Shown here: positions 1-7,774 of the stretch, in pieces
How positions within the stretch are numbered: position 1 is the stretch's first letter
How the letters are laid out: the number at the start of each line of letters is the position of its first letter
Assembly (NCBI GenBank): GCA_031287815.1
Contig: JAITSM010000108.1
Span: 1 to 16,055 of the forward strand
Length of the DNA: 16,055 nt
Direction: 5' to 3'
From: Prevotellaceae bacterium
GTDB taxonomy: Bacteria > Bacteroidota > Bacteroidia > Bacteroidales > UBA932
Notes under the pieces: model-generated
What the model was told of the DNA's origin: nothing
What the model saw: the letters and a program-made list of their open reading frames with translations, nothing else
Databases searched by the model: none
Program-made: the position numbers and the translations under genes

Positions 1-3
1 TTC

Positions 4-2043
4 TCATAACTCCACCTTTATTATCAGTTTGTAATTCCTTCCCGGCATCGGGTACCACTGCACCACCTCGTAGGCCTGGCCAAGCAGGTTATTAATTTCG
101 GCCGTCAACTGCAGCCGCGCTGTGCCGAGTTGAAACTCCCGCGTAACCGCCATGTCATGCGTATACCACGACAGCGCATAGTTTTCGAGAATATTCGCCC
201 TCGACTCGTAACGCTCGCCGGTGTAAATAAAACTATAATTCAAGCGCCACTTTTTGTAACTTCCACCCACCACAGCGCTCCCGCTGTGCCAGGGGATGTA
301 GGGTATCTGCCCGCCATACCAATCGCTGTCGGGATTTGTAAAATCCTGCGCCCGCTGGTAAGTATAAGTCAACCGCGTGTCAAACCGCACCCCCGCCGCC
401 TGCCACCAGCCGTGCATCGCCGCATCCACGCCGCGAATTTCCACATAGCCCAGATTAATCATCGTCCACCGGAACTGGTTATCGGTGGGCATGGCCACAA
501 TTTTATCCTCCACTTCATTATAATAAGCGTCAACCTGCATATCGAGCTGCCGCAGCAGGCCGTTATCAAACGCGTGCGAATAAGTAACCCCCACATTATA
601 CTGCGTAGTATATTCCGGATCCAACAATTTATTCCCGATTTCCTCATAATAAAGGTCATTGAACGTCGGCAGGCGGAATATCCGCTTATAAAACGCGCGG
701 ACGAGTAATTCTTTCAACGGCTGGTACGACACGGCCAGCGAAGGCGTAAAGACGCTCTTATCGCCCGCCGTAGCGCTTACCACGCGCGTTATATCATGCA
801 CATAGGTATGCAGTAGGCTCGCCTGCACATGAAATTTCGAAAAGTGCAGCGAAGTAGCCGCCGACGTCAACAGCAAATACCGCGTTGGATACACGAAGTT
901 CTTCAAATCGGCGTCCAGCGTATTAAACTGGACATCGCTTGCCAACGCAGCTTTCCAAAAATCAAAAAATGCAAACTCATGCGCCGACGAAAAATACGCC
1001 TCCTGCTGCCAGTATTGGTTCTCGATATACATGGTTGTTACGTCAAGGCGCGGGTCGGAAAGGTAATGCAAGTAATCATACGCATATTTCCCATTAAGCA
1101 AAAGGCTGTACAAAGGGGAAAAACTTTTGCGGAACGAGCCCTGCACAAAGAAATTGTCATCCCATTGCCGGTCGGCATGTACAAACACCCCCGCTTCCTC
1201 GCGCACCGCCGCACCCGGAACGCCGCGCTCCGAACGGTAGTAATACGCCTTCGCCCGCCATTCGCCCTCCCGGAGCCTCCCGAACAGCGCCGCCTCCGCC
1301 CGCCACATGGTGACGTCGCCGTTTTGCCGCACTTCGGTAGTGTCGTAGCCGTCTTTCTTCGTGGAGCGGAACTTGTATTTCCCCGACGTATACAACTGCT
1401 CCACATTTACCGAGCTGGAAAGATAGTCACTCCACTTTTGCTCCCACAGCGCCGACGGATTAAGCGCATCAAACGACCCGGTTTTATACGTCAGCCGGAC
1501 ATGGTTATGCTCCCCATCCCCGAACACCGGCTTACGCGTCCGCATATAAATGGCGCTCGCCGATGCAAAATCCCGCGCCGGCTGCAACACGGCGCTCTTT
1601 TGTCCATTATACAGGGAAATTGCTTCTATATTGTCCAGCGAAAACCGCCCCATGTCCACCTGCCCGTTCTGGGCATTCCCGATGGCAATCCCATCATAAA
1701 ACACCCCCACATGATTCGACCCCAGGCTCCGTACATTCACCGTCTTCAACCCCCCGATACCCCCGTAATCCTTCAACTGCACCCCCGAAAAATAACGAAG
1801 CGCATCCGCCACCGAATGCACCGACAGCCCCTCCAACGCCGTACCCGATAACGTTTGCACGGGAATAACTTCGGTGGCCGGCCGTTGCCCGACCACCACG
1901 ACTTCGTGAATGCGATAAACTTTGGCCGTATCCACCGGCGTTTGCGCAAACAACCCCGCCACCGCCGCCAGCTTTACCGCCACAACGCACAAACCACGCC
2001 TTACCCGTAAACCGTTATCTTTACCTGAATACATACTCACCAT
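4..2043 (-). CDS. TonB-dependent outer-membrane receptor, BtuB-like (probable cobalamin/corrinoid uptake)
   Basis: An outer-membrane TonB-dependent receptor that probably imports cobalamin or a related corrinoid. The reading frame extends to a TTG at 2067, but I chose the ATG at 2043 (679 aa); a third candidate is the ATG at 2034. A hydrophobic signal-peptide core (GLCVVAVKLAAVAGLFAQ) is followed by a TonB-box-like EVVVVG at about residues 47-52. Next come a plug domain to about residue 165 (with NVRSLGSNHVGVFYDG) and a long beta-barrel rich in alternating aromatic residues, ending in KLIIKVEL. Total length is usual for BtuB/FepA-type receptors. The substrate call rests mainly on the cobalamin riboswitch directly upstream, not on barrel residues. 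The frame stops at 4-6, so the gene is complete, but what follows downstream lies outside the window. Other TonB-dependent substrates are possible if the riboswitch link is misleading. Confidence 0.88.
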   Translation of the reverse strand: MVSMYSGKDNGLRVRRGLCVVAVKLAAVAGLFAQTPVDTAKVYRIHEVVVVGQRPATEVIPVQTLSGTALEGLSVHSVADALRYFSGVQLKDYGGIGGLKTVNVRSLGSNHVGVFYDGIAIGNAQNGQVDMGRFSLDNIEAISLYNGQKSAVLQPARDFASASAIYMRTRKPVFGDGEHNHVRLTYKTGSFDALNPSALWEQKWSDYLSSSVNVEQLYTSGKYKFRSTKKDGYDTTEVRQNGDVTMWRAEAALFGRLREGEWRAKAYYYRSERGVPGAAVREEAGVFVHADRQWDDNFFVQGSFRKSFSPLYSLLLNGKYAYDYLHYLSDPRLDVTTMYIENQYWQQEAYFSSAHEFAFFDFWKAALASDVQFNTLDADLKNFVYPTRYLLLTSAATSLHFSKFHVQASLLHTYVHDITRVVSATAGDKSVFTPSLAVSYQPLKELLVRAFYKRIFRLPTFNDLYYEEIGNKLLDPEYTTQYNVGVTYSHAFDNGLLRQLDMQVDAYYNEVEDKIVAMPTDNQFRWTMINLGYVEIRGVDAAMHGWWQAAGVRFDTRLTYTYQRAQDFTNPDSDWYGGQIPYIPWHSGSAVVGGSYKKWRLNYSFIYTGERYESRANILENYALSWYTHDMAVTREFQLGTARLQLTAEINNLLGQAYEVVQWYPMPGRNYKLIIKVEL

Positions 2044-2154
2044 TTGAGATTCATCAAACAGCTTCAAGAGAAATTACCGAAAGCGAATGGAAACTATGCC
2101 TGTTTGCCCTTTGCTTCAAAGCCTTTTTCCTCGAAAGCTTTAAATTATTGTTTT

Positions 2155-2326
2155 CACCGGCAGGTCTCCTGACTTATCCCCGTTTCCGGCTGCCTTCCCA
2201 TTCCTTCTCCGGAACAGTGGCCAAGTAGTGCCGAAACGTTGCATAGGATTTACAGTAGCGGGTCTGTTCAGGACTTTCACCTGATTCCCTTTTAATCGGG
2301 CAATTGAACAATTGCTCCGAACCAAT
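2155..2326 (-). promoter_or_regulatory. Cobalamin (adenosylcobalamin-class) riboswitch upstream of the BtuB-like receptor
   Basis: On the minus strand I can read the conserved cobalamin riboswitch blocks in order: AGGTGAAAGTCCTG followed by GACCCGCTACTGTAA (2250-2282), the core GCCACTG (about 2215-2222), and the 3' block GTCAGGAGACCTGCC (2159-2173). These are the hallmark conserved segments of the family. The element starts just after a predicted transcription start and ends about 110 nt before the receptor ATG. Bound cobalamin would normally repress the receptor. I see no U-tract terminator between element and gene, so control of translation initiation is more likely than transcription termination. 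Confidence 0.95.
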
Positions 2327-2333
2327 GCGACCG

Positions 2334-2364
2334 CAAAGGTAAATATTTTTTTCCGATTACACAA
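2334..2364 (-). promoter_or_regulatory. Bacteroidetes-type promoter for the riboswitch and BtuB-like gene
   Basis: The minus strand has TACCTTTG (2334-2341), a match to the -7 consensus TAnnTTTG, and TTG at 2362-2364 as the -33 element with a 20-bp spacer. The start site would fall about 8 nt before the first riboswitch stem. A run of nine C (G on the coding strand) lies just upstream at about 2384-2392. Confidence 0.7.
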
Positions 2365-2397
2365 TCCCGGCTTCCAACTCCCTCCCCCCCCCTCAAC

Positions 2398-2430
2398 ACA
2401 AAAAAAAAGCCCGGCATGAAGCCGGGCTTT
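2398..2430 (-). terminator. Rho-independent terminator after the SusD-like gene
   Basis: Arms AAAGCCCGGC (2406-2415) and GCCGGGCTTT (2421-2430) form a 10-bp stem with a 5-nt loop. On the minus strand they are followed by a run of about ten T. It lies 24 bp after the SusD-like stop codon and ends that operon. Its stem is nearly the same as that of the terminator in the SusC leader at 7465-7493. Confidence 0.93.
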
Positions 2431-2453
2431 TCCATCCCATACGCCTTGCCGTT

Positions 2454-4151
2454 TTAATACCCCGGATTCTGCGGGCTTACCCCCTGGTTGATTCCACTGG
2501 CAGTGGGAACAGGGAAACGGTAATGCTTGCCTTTGATGTTGGCATGTTTTGCATGCAGGTGTTTATAGATTTTAGCAAAAAAGGCGGCGTTTACCTCGCT
2601 CGGGCTGTTATAGCCAAGCGTCGCGGCTTTGGCCAGCACGGCCGCATTGTCTTTATAATCCTCCTTATAATATTCAAACTGGTCAACCGTTTTTACGGTA
2701 GCCACAAGGGTTTTCCAGCGCACCAGGTTCTGCCAGTGTTTTTGCTCGAACGAAAATTCCAGATCCCATTCTTCGAACAAATTCTCTTTGGTAAGGCCGG
2801 TAAGCTGGTAATGCGAATAATGTTCCCCAAAAGCCCGCTGGCGCAACCGGTTGACCAGCGGCAGGGCTTCGCCGCCCCTGTTCAGGAAAAACAAGGCTTC
2901 GGCTTTAATAAGCAACACTTCGGCATAGCGGATTTCAATCCGGTTGATATTATTCGGCTGTGCCGCCGCACTGCCGCCCGCGCGTTCCCTTCCGGGCGAA
3001 GCGGCCGGCGTTTCGTTATAGTTGCTGCGGTGGATAAACTTGCCGTAGCGCGGCGAAGTTACCGGAAATTTATACTGGTATTCTTTATTATTTTCATCGG
3101 TATTGAACAGCCGCGTAACAATGGAAAACAATTTGCGCCGGTCGTCATTGGAATAACGGTCTACCAGCGTAACGTCCGACGGGCCGATATGGTTATCCAC
3201 CCAAAGGTCGAACCGTTCGGTAAAAGGGCAATGGGTTTGGTGGTTTCCCTGCGCATCCCCGTTGTTATCGCCGTCGTGGTGGATGGTGTAGATATGCTCG
3301 GCGCTGGTATTTTCGGCGGCCACGCCAAAGTTGCGGTTGAAGTCTTCCAGCAGTTCATACTGGTCGCTGTCGATGACCTTGTCGGCATATTCCACCGCCT
3401 TTTGCAGTTTTTCATTATCCACGCTATGGGCGGGGTCGGCAGCGCCGTTCTTGATGGCCTCCACCTCCGCCTGCGAAAGGGGTTTCTGTCCCCACGTGAG
3501 GTACGCCCGCGCCAGCAGGGCATTGGCTGCGCCCTTGCTGGGGTTGGAGCGGATACGGTCATAGAGCGGCAGCCCGGCTTCGGCCTCCACCAGGTCTTGG
3601 ACGATTTGCGTATAAATTTCGTCAATAGCTACCCGGGTATTCTTATTGGCGTCCGCCTGTTTCAGTTTCAGGGGGACTTCGCCGTAGAGCTGCACCAGGT
3701 AAAGGTAACTCAGCGCGCGGGTAAACTTCACGCGGGCTTTAATCAGGTCTTTGGTTTCCTGCGAAAGCTTGTCGGTTACCTTCGACGAGTCCAGCCGCTC
3801 AATCGCGATGTTCGACGCCCCGATGCTTTGGTAAAGCCGGTTATACAGTTTTTCGACATACGAATTGGCGGGGGTTGTTTCCAGCCGGCTGGCTTCCGGG
3901 CCGCCGGCCGTTTCCGCCCCTTCAAAGCTGACCGTGCTTTCGGTGTGCGATTCCAGCAGGAACGAAAAGGAGGAACTGAGCGTCTGCAGCGGCCCATAGA
4001 CCGCATTCCCCAATGCCTCGGCCTCCTTATCCGTTTTTACCACTTCGGTGGTGATAATGTTCCCCGGGGTTTCCGGTTCATCGTTCTCTTTGTTGCACGA
4101 ATACAGTGCAACGGCCAAACCTGTTAAGGTTAAAAAAAGTAGTTTTTTCAT
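2454..4151 (-). CDS. SusD/RagB-family outer-membrane nutrient-binding lipoprotein
   Basis: The surface lipoprotein partner of the SusC-like transporter, expected to form the lid that captures substrate over the SusC barrel. The 565-aa length is normal for the family. The signal peptide ends in LYSC with the lipidated Cys at residue 19. The acidic stretch after it (NKENDEPE) resembles the lipoprotein export signal used in Bacteroidetes to send lipoproteins to the cell surface. The helical TPR-like body follows, and the C-terminus ends in QNPGY, a common SusD ending. The gene lies 208 bp after the SusC-like stop, much further than the usual few tens of bases. The gap holds three palindromic repeats and no TAnnTTTG promoter that I can see, so co-transcription with the SusC gene is likely. 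No CAZyme, peptidase or sulfatase is in the window, so the substrate cannot be guessed from the neighbours. Confidence 0.93.
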   Translation of the reverse strand: MKKLLFLTLTGLAVALYSCNKENDEPETPGNIITTEVVKTDKEAEALGNAVYGPLQTLSSSFSFLLESHTESTVSFEGAETAGGPEASRLETTPANSYVEKLYNRLYQSIGASNIAIERLDSSKVTDKLSQETKDLIKARVKFTRALSYLYLVQLYGEVPLKLKQADANKNTRVAIDEIYTQIVQDLVEAEAGLPLYDRIRSNPSKGAANALLARAYLTWGQKPLSQAEVEAIKNGAADPAHSVDNEKLQKAVEYADKVIDSDQYELLEDFNRNFGVAAENTSAEHIYTIHHDGDNNGDAQGNHQTHCPFTERFDLWVDNHIGPSDVTLVDRYSNDDRRKLFSIVTRLFNTDENNKEYQYKFPVTSPRYGKFIHRSNYNETPAASPGRERAGGSAAAQPNNINRIEIRYAEVLLIKAEALFFLNRGGEALPLVNRLRQRAFGEHYSHYQLTGLTKENLFEEWDLEFSFEQKHWQNLVRWKTLVATVKTVDQFEYYKEDYKDNAAVLAKAATLGYNSPSEVNAAFFAKIYKHLHAKHANIKGKHYRFPVPTASGINQGVSPQNPGY

Positions 4152-4255
4152 GATTGTTTTTTTTAAATGTGTTAATGTAACTGATTATTTAATGTGACCA
4201 ATGTGGTTTTTAATTATAAATTATGGAGTATGAATTATGGATGACTGACTGGCTT

Positions 4256-4318
4256 TTCCCTGCGCAGGGAAATTCGTTCCCTGTGCAGGGAAATCTGTTC
4301 CCTGCGCAGGGAAATTCG
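4256..4318. repeat. Three tandem 21-bp palindromic repeats between the SusC- and SusD-like genes
   Basis: Three units start at 4256, 4277 and 4298. Each begins with the 16-bp dyad TTCCCTGCGCAGGGAA followed by a 5-bp linker. Units 1 and 3 are identical; unit 2 has TGTGCA at its centre and a changed linker. In RNA each dyad could fold as a short hairpin within the SusC-SusD spacer. The rest of the spacer is AT-rich simple sequence (AAGTATGAAGTATGAAGTAT-like on the minus strand, about 4333-4358). Confidence 0.9.
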
Positions 4319-4359
4319 TTATTGTATCCTATTTTTACTTTATACTTCATACTTCATAC

Positions 4360-7300
4360 TTAGAAATTGATATTTGCGCCTATTATAAAAGTGCGGGCGG
4401 TGGGATACGCTCCGAGGTCGATGCCGCGCGCCACTTCGGGGTCGTAGCCGTTGTAGGGGGAGAGGACAAAGAGGTTTTGTGCGGCGGCGTATATCCGGAG
4501 GGAGATATTTTTCCGTGTTTTCAGGGGCGCCAGGGTGTAGCCGAGCGTAATATTTTTCAGGCGGAGGAAGGAGGCGTCTTCCACATAGCGGCTGTCGAGG
4601 TAGCTATAGTATCGGTCGTTGGCGATGTTGGCAATTCCCGGCAGGGTGTTGGAAGGACGCGTTTGGGTCCAGCTGTCCAGCAGGGCGGCGGAGGCGTTGT
4701 AGCTGTCGTTGGGCAGTTCGAGGTGGCGGCGGAGGTGGTTGTATACCTTGTTGCCCTGTGCGCCCTGCAGGGAGATAAAGAGGTCGAAGCCGCGCCAGTC
4801 GATGGTTGTTTGCAGGCCACAGGTGTAGGCGGGCTGGATACTGCCCAGGTGGGCGCGGTCGTAGCTGTTGATTTCATTGTCGGGCACGCCCTGGGGCCCG
4901 CTGAGGTCGGCGAATTTGAGGTCGCCCGGTTGGGCGGCGCCGTGTACGGTTTTCGGCAGTGCCGAGACGTCTTCGTCTTTCTGTACAATCCCGTCGAACA
5001 CCAGCCCGTAGAAGGCGCCGAGCGATTCGCCCACCTGCAAAATCTCTTCTTCATTACGCCCCAGCACTAATTGGCGGTATTCCCCCATGTCGGTTATTTT
5101 ATTCCGGTTGCGGGAAATGTTGGCGGCTATTGTCCAGCGGAAGCGGGGGCGGTCTATGGCCAGCAGGTTGATGGAAAATTCCACGCCGCGATTGGTTACA
5201 TTTCCTACATTGACCAGCTGGGACGCGACGCCCAGTAGGGGGTCTACGGGGATTTCCAGCAGCAGGTCGAAGGTTTTTTTGTAATACAGGTCGGCGGTTA
5301 CCGACAGGCGGCCGTCCAGCCACGCGGCGTCTATGCCGGCGTTGTACTGGGTGGTGGTTTCCCATTTCAGGTTTTTGTTTCCCAGATTGGTTTGCGAGTA
5401 AGCAATGCCGCCGTTGGCGCGGCTGGCGGTGAAGGACTGTGCGTATTCATAGTCGCCTATTTCCTGGTTGCCCACCGTGCCGTAGGTCAGGCGGAGCTTC
5501 AGGGCGCTCCATGCCCGGCGGTTTTCGAGAAAGGGTTCTTCGTTGATATTCCAGGAAAAGCCTATGGATGGGAAAGCGCCCCAGCGGTGGTTTTTGGCAA
5601 ACCGCGTCGATTTGTCGTTCCGGATGGTGGCGGTGAGGTGGTAGCGCCCCAGCAGGGTATAGTTGACCCGCGCCAGCAGCGAATGCAGCCGGGCTTCGGA
5701 GGCGCCCGACACCGGAGAGAAGGGATGGGCGCCGTCGGCCAGGTTATTTACGCCCAGCGTTTCGTTGGTAAAATCGGAAGTGAGGCTGGTGTTAAAACGG
5801 GTTTGCGTGTCCTGGTACGTATAGCCCGCCAGGACGTCGATAAAATGCGATTCGTTCAGCTGTTTGGTGAAGGCCAGCGTAAATTCCGCCTGCCACACTT
5901 CCTGGCGCTTGTTGCCGATGCCGCCCAGCCCGAACGTCTCCAGCCCGATGGCGGTGTAGGAGGGCGCGAAGAAGTGTTGCGTGGCATGGTTGATGTACGT
6001 GCCGGCGTTGACTTTTGCCACCAGCCCGTCCACAATGGCATACCGGACATAGGCGTTTCCCAGCAGGGAAAGCCCGATTGTTTCGCCGGTGCTGTTCTTC
6101 AAGTCCGACACCGGGTTGGCGGTCTTTCCGTCGTAAATAAGGTAGGAATATTCAAACGGGTTGTCGTAGTTATAATCGCCGGTGGCCGTATAAACAGGCA
6201 CTACCGGCGGGATGTATAAAGCATAAACCAAAGAGTTGGTGATGCCCGCCGAATAGGGCGAAGAGTTATAGTTTACTTCCTGGAAAGCGGTCAGGCTGTT
6301 TTGCACCGACTTGCCGGCGGTAGCGGTAACGCCCGCCGTGAAGCGGTTGCCAAGGTTTTTGTCGATGTTCACCCGCGCATTGTAGCGCCGGAACCCCGAA
6401 TGAAGCACAATGCCGTCCTGCCCGGTATAATTGCCCGACAGCAGGTAGCGCATATGATCATCGCCGCCGCTGAGCGACAGTTCATGCGTCTGCGTAATGC
6501 CTGTTTGCAGCACGGCGCCTTGCCAGTCGTAGCCCTCGCCCAGCTGCGCAATCTCTTCGTCGGTATATTTTCCCTTGTTCAGGAAGAAATCTTTTTGCAT
6601 CCGCGCCCACTGCGAAGCGTTGAGCAAGCCCAATTTCTTCGCCGGCTTGTCCCACCCGATGCTGTATTGATAGTTCACCCGGTTGCCGCCGCGCGTTCCC
6701 TTTTTTGTGGTAACGATAATCACGCCATTGGCGCCGCGCGAGCCGTAAATCGCCGTAGCCGACACGTCTTTCAATACCTCGACGGATTCGATGTCCGCCG
6801 GATTGATTGCCGCCAGCGGGTTGAGGGTACTTTCGATATGATTGAGCCCGGCGCGGTTCACCGTGTTGTCGCCATAGAAAATAAACCCGTCAATGACATA
6901 CAGCGGGTCGTTGTTGGCGTTAATCGAGTTGCCGCCGCGTATCCGGACGCTCGAGCCGGCGCCGGGCTGCCCCGAAACCTGCGACACGCTCACTCCCGCC
7001 ACCGCCCCGCCTAATAATCTGTCCAGCGAGACGGCGGCGTGTTCCAGCACGGATTTGGGCACCGAAGCCACCGCGCCGGTAAGCTCTTTGCGCCGCTGCG
7101 TGCCGTAGCCCACGACCACCACCTCATTAAGGTAACGGACGTTTTCTACCAGCAGCACCGTGATGCTTTTATCCGCCTCGCCGACCGCCACCTCTTGCGG
7201 GAGGTACCCCAACAGGCTAACGGAAAGCGTTACGGGCAACGGCGCATCGGTTTGCAGTATAAAATTCCCTTCGCTATCCGTATTTCCGCCCACAGCAGTA

Positions 7301-7443
7301 TTTTTAACAATTACCGCTGCGCCCGCCAACGGCTGCAGGGTGGCGGCGTCGAGCACCCGCCCGGTAAAGCTTGTCCCGTATATCGGCGCGAGGCAAAACC
7401 CTCCTGCCAGCGCTAACATGATTTTCTTTAACCCGTTTATCAT
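4360..7443 (-). CDS. SusC/RagA-family TonB-linked outer-membrane transporter
   Basis: A TonB-dependent transporter that works with the adjacent SusD-like lipoprotein. The 1027-aa length is typical. A signal peptide (about residues 1-23) precedes a carboxypeptidase-regulatory-like domain (about 24-100) with the usual GRVLDAATLQPLAGAAV and DSEGNF motifs. A TonB-box region (NEVVVVGYGTQ, about 106-116) comes next. The plug domain carries SSVRIRGGNSINANNDPLYV and IESVEVLKDVSATAIYGSRG, and the protein ends in a beta-barrel finishing FIIGANINF. The ATG at 7443 fits the signal peptide exactly. Expression probably starts at the promoter near 7661 and must pass an intrinsic terminator lying only 21 bp before the ATG, so regulation by transcriptional read-through is likely. 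Substrate unknown. Confidence 0.95.
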   Translation of the reverse strand: MINGLKKIMLALAGGFCLAPIYGTSFTGRVLDAATLQPLAGAAVIVKNTAVGGNTDSEGNFILQTDAPLPVTLSVSLLGYLPQEVAVGEADKSITVLLVENVRYLNEVVVVGYGTQRRKELTGAVASVPKSVLEHAAVSLDRLLGGAVAGVSVSQVSGQPGAGSSVRIRGGNSINANNDPLYVIDGFIFYGDNTVNRAGLNHIESTLNPLAAINPADIESVEVLKDVSATAIYGSRGANGVIIVTTKKGTRGGNRVNYQYSIGWDKPAKKLGLLNASQWARMQKDFFLNKGKYTDEEIAQLGEGYDWQGAVLQTGITQTHELSLSGGDDHMRYLLSGNYTGQDGIVLHSGFRRYNARVNIDKNLGNRFTAGVTATAGKSVQNSLTAFQEVNYNSSPYSAGITNSLVYALYIPPVVPVYTATGDYNYDNPFEYSYLIYDGKTANPVSDLKNSTGETIGLSLLGNAYVRYAIVDGLVAKVNAGTYINHATQHFFAPSYTAIGLETFGLGGIGNKRQEVWQAEFTLAFTKQLNESHFIDVLAGYTYQDTQTRFNTSLTSDFTNETLGVNNLADGAHPFSPVSGASEARLHSLLARVNYTLLGRYHLTATIRNDKSTRFAKNHRWGAFPSIGFSWNINEEPFLENRRAWSALKLRLTYGTVGNQEIGDYEYAQSFTASRANGGIAYSQTNLGNKNLKWETTTQYNAGIDAAWLDGRLSVTADLYYKKTFDLLLEIPVDPLLGVASQLVNVGNVTNRGVEFSINLLAIDRPRFRWTIAANISRNRNKITDMGEYRQLVLGRNEEEILQVGESLGAFYGLVFDGIVQKDEDVSALPKTVHGAAQPGDLKFADLSGPQGVPDNEINSYDRAHLGSIQPAYTCGLQTTIDWRGFDLFISLQGAQGNKVYNHLRRHLELPNDSYNASAALLDSWTQTRPSNTLPGIANIANDRYYSYLDSRYVEDASFLRLKNITLGYTLAPLKTRKNISLRIYAAAQNLFVLSPYNGYDPEVARGIDLGAYPTARTFIIGANINF

Positions 7444-7464
7444 TGTATCCCTTCGATTATTTAT

Positions 7465-7493
7465 AAAAAAAACCCGGCTGTTGGCCGGGCTTT
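7465..7493 (-). terminator. Intrinsic terminator inside the SusC-like leader (candidate attenuator)
   Basis: On the minus strand AAAGCCCGGC (7493-7484), loop CAACA and GCCGGGTTT (7478-7470) form a stem of about ten pairs with one G-U, followed by eight T. It starts 21 nt after the leader-peptide stop and ends 21 bp before the SusC-like ATG. No promoter fits in the 21 bp that remain, so SusC transcripts must read through it. Confidence 0.88.
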
Positions 7494-7514
7494 ATTCTGT
7501 TTTATTTTATGGCA

Positions 7515-7631
7515 TCACCTGTATAATAAAGTAGAAAAAGATTCCGGCACAAAAGCAGCCCGCATACGCATGTACATACACATGCACATTTGCCGTTTCA
7601 TCCCGTAAGTCCGTATGTCTACTTTTTTCAT
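7515..7631 (-). CDS. Candidate Met/Cys-rich leader peptide (38 aa) upstream of the SusC-like gene
   Basis: An ATG at 7631, about 23 nt after the predicted transcription start, opens a 38-codon frame ending at a TGA 21 nt before the attenuator stem. The middle of the peptide reads GMKRQMCMCMYMRMRAAF: seven Met and two Cys within 14 residues (11-24), with the ATG codons alternating with TGC, TGT, TAC and CGT. Codons 24-27 and 28-29 contain CGGGCTGCTTT and GCCGG, both complementary to the 5' arm of the terminator. This is the arrangement of a ribosome-sensed attenuator. A frame upstream of 7631 is open further, but it crosses the predicted promoter and so is unlikely to be used. The alternative view is that the codons only reflect an alternating purine-pyrimidine tract. 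Confidence 0.55.
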   Translation of the reverse strand: MKKVDIRTYGMKRQMCMCMYMRMRAAFVPESFSTLLYR

Positions 7632-7660
7632 AAATCGATTGCTATTGCTATTTCCGGGTG

Positions 7661-7691
7661 CAAAGGTAGCGCAACAACATTCCCCCCGCAA
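7661..7691 (-). promoter_or_regulatory. Predicted promoter of the SusC-SusD operon
   Basis: The minus strand has TACCTTTG (7661-7668, matching TAnnTTTG) and TTG (7689-7691) separated by 20 bp. The start site would be near 7655, giving a leader of about 210 nt before SusC. A C6 run (7682-7687) lies in the spacer next to the -33 element. Confidence 0.68.
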
Positions 7692-7715
7692 TACCAGCAA
7701 TGTGGTATTTTTTTT
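7690..7715 (+). terminator. Terminator-like hairpin with U-tract facing the plus strand
   Basis: AATACCA (7690-7696) and TGGTATT (7703-7709) form a 7-bp stem with a 6-nt loop, followed by a T run. The T-tract is on the plus strand, yet no plus-strand gene lies to the left. Its left arm touches the -33 element of the SusC promoter. It may insulate the region between two minus-strand operons, or it may be chance. Confidence 0.4.
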
Positions 7716-7774
7716 AATGGAGAATGTCTTTTTAATGGAGAATGGGCTAACGCCGGCATCCTCCATTCTCCATT
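7707..7774. repeat. AATGGAGAATGG repeat copies with inverted arm at the biotin-carrier stop codon
   Basis: Two direct copies of TTTTTAATGGAGAATG (from about 7710 and 7729) are followed by GGCTAACGCCGG, then the inverted arm CCATTCTCCATTA (7762-7774). The inverted arm covers the first two bases of the biotin-carrier stop codon (TAA at 7775-7773), so its mRNA would end in a stem of about 12 bp. This is one member of a family with further copies at 8306, 10091 and 11931. Confidence 0.7.

Noticed and set aside
829..1851. Plus-strand frame of 340 codons opposite the BtuB-like receptor
   Set aside because: It is Arg/Pro/His-rich shadow sequence with no domain, antisense to a well-supported receptor gene.
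2523..4127. Plus-strand open frame of 534 codons opposite the SusD-like gene
   Set aside because: It lies antisense to a clear SusD-family gene, has no recognisable domain or promoter, and reflects codon bias of the real gene.
5392..6219. Plus-strand frame of 275 codons opposite the SusC-like gene
   Set aside because: Shadow of the SusC frame; no start context or family resemblance.
7632..7766. Upstream extension of the leader-peptide frame to 83 codons
   Set aside because: The extension crosses the predicted promoter and repeat DNA, so only the part from the ATG at 7631 would be transcribed.
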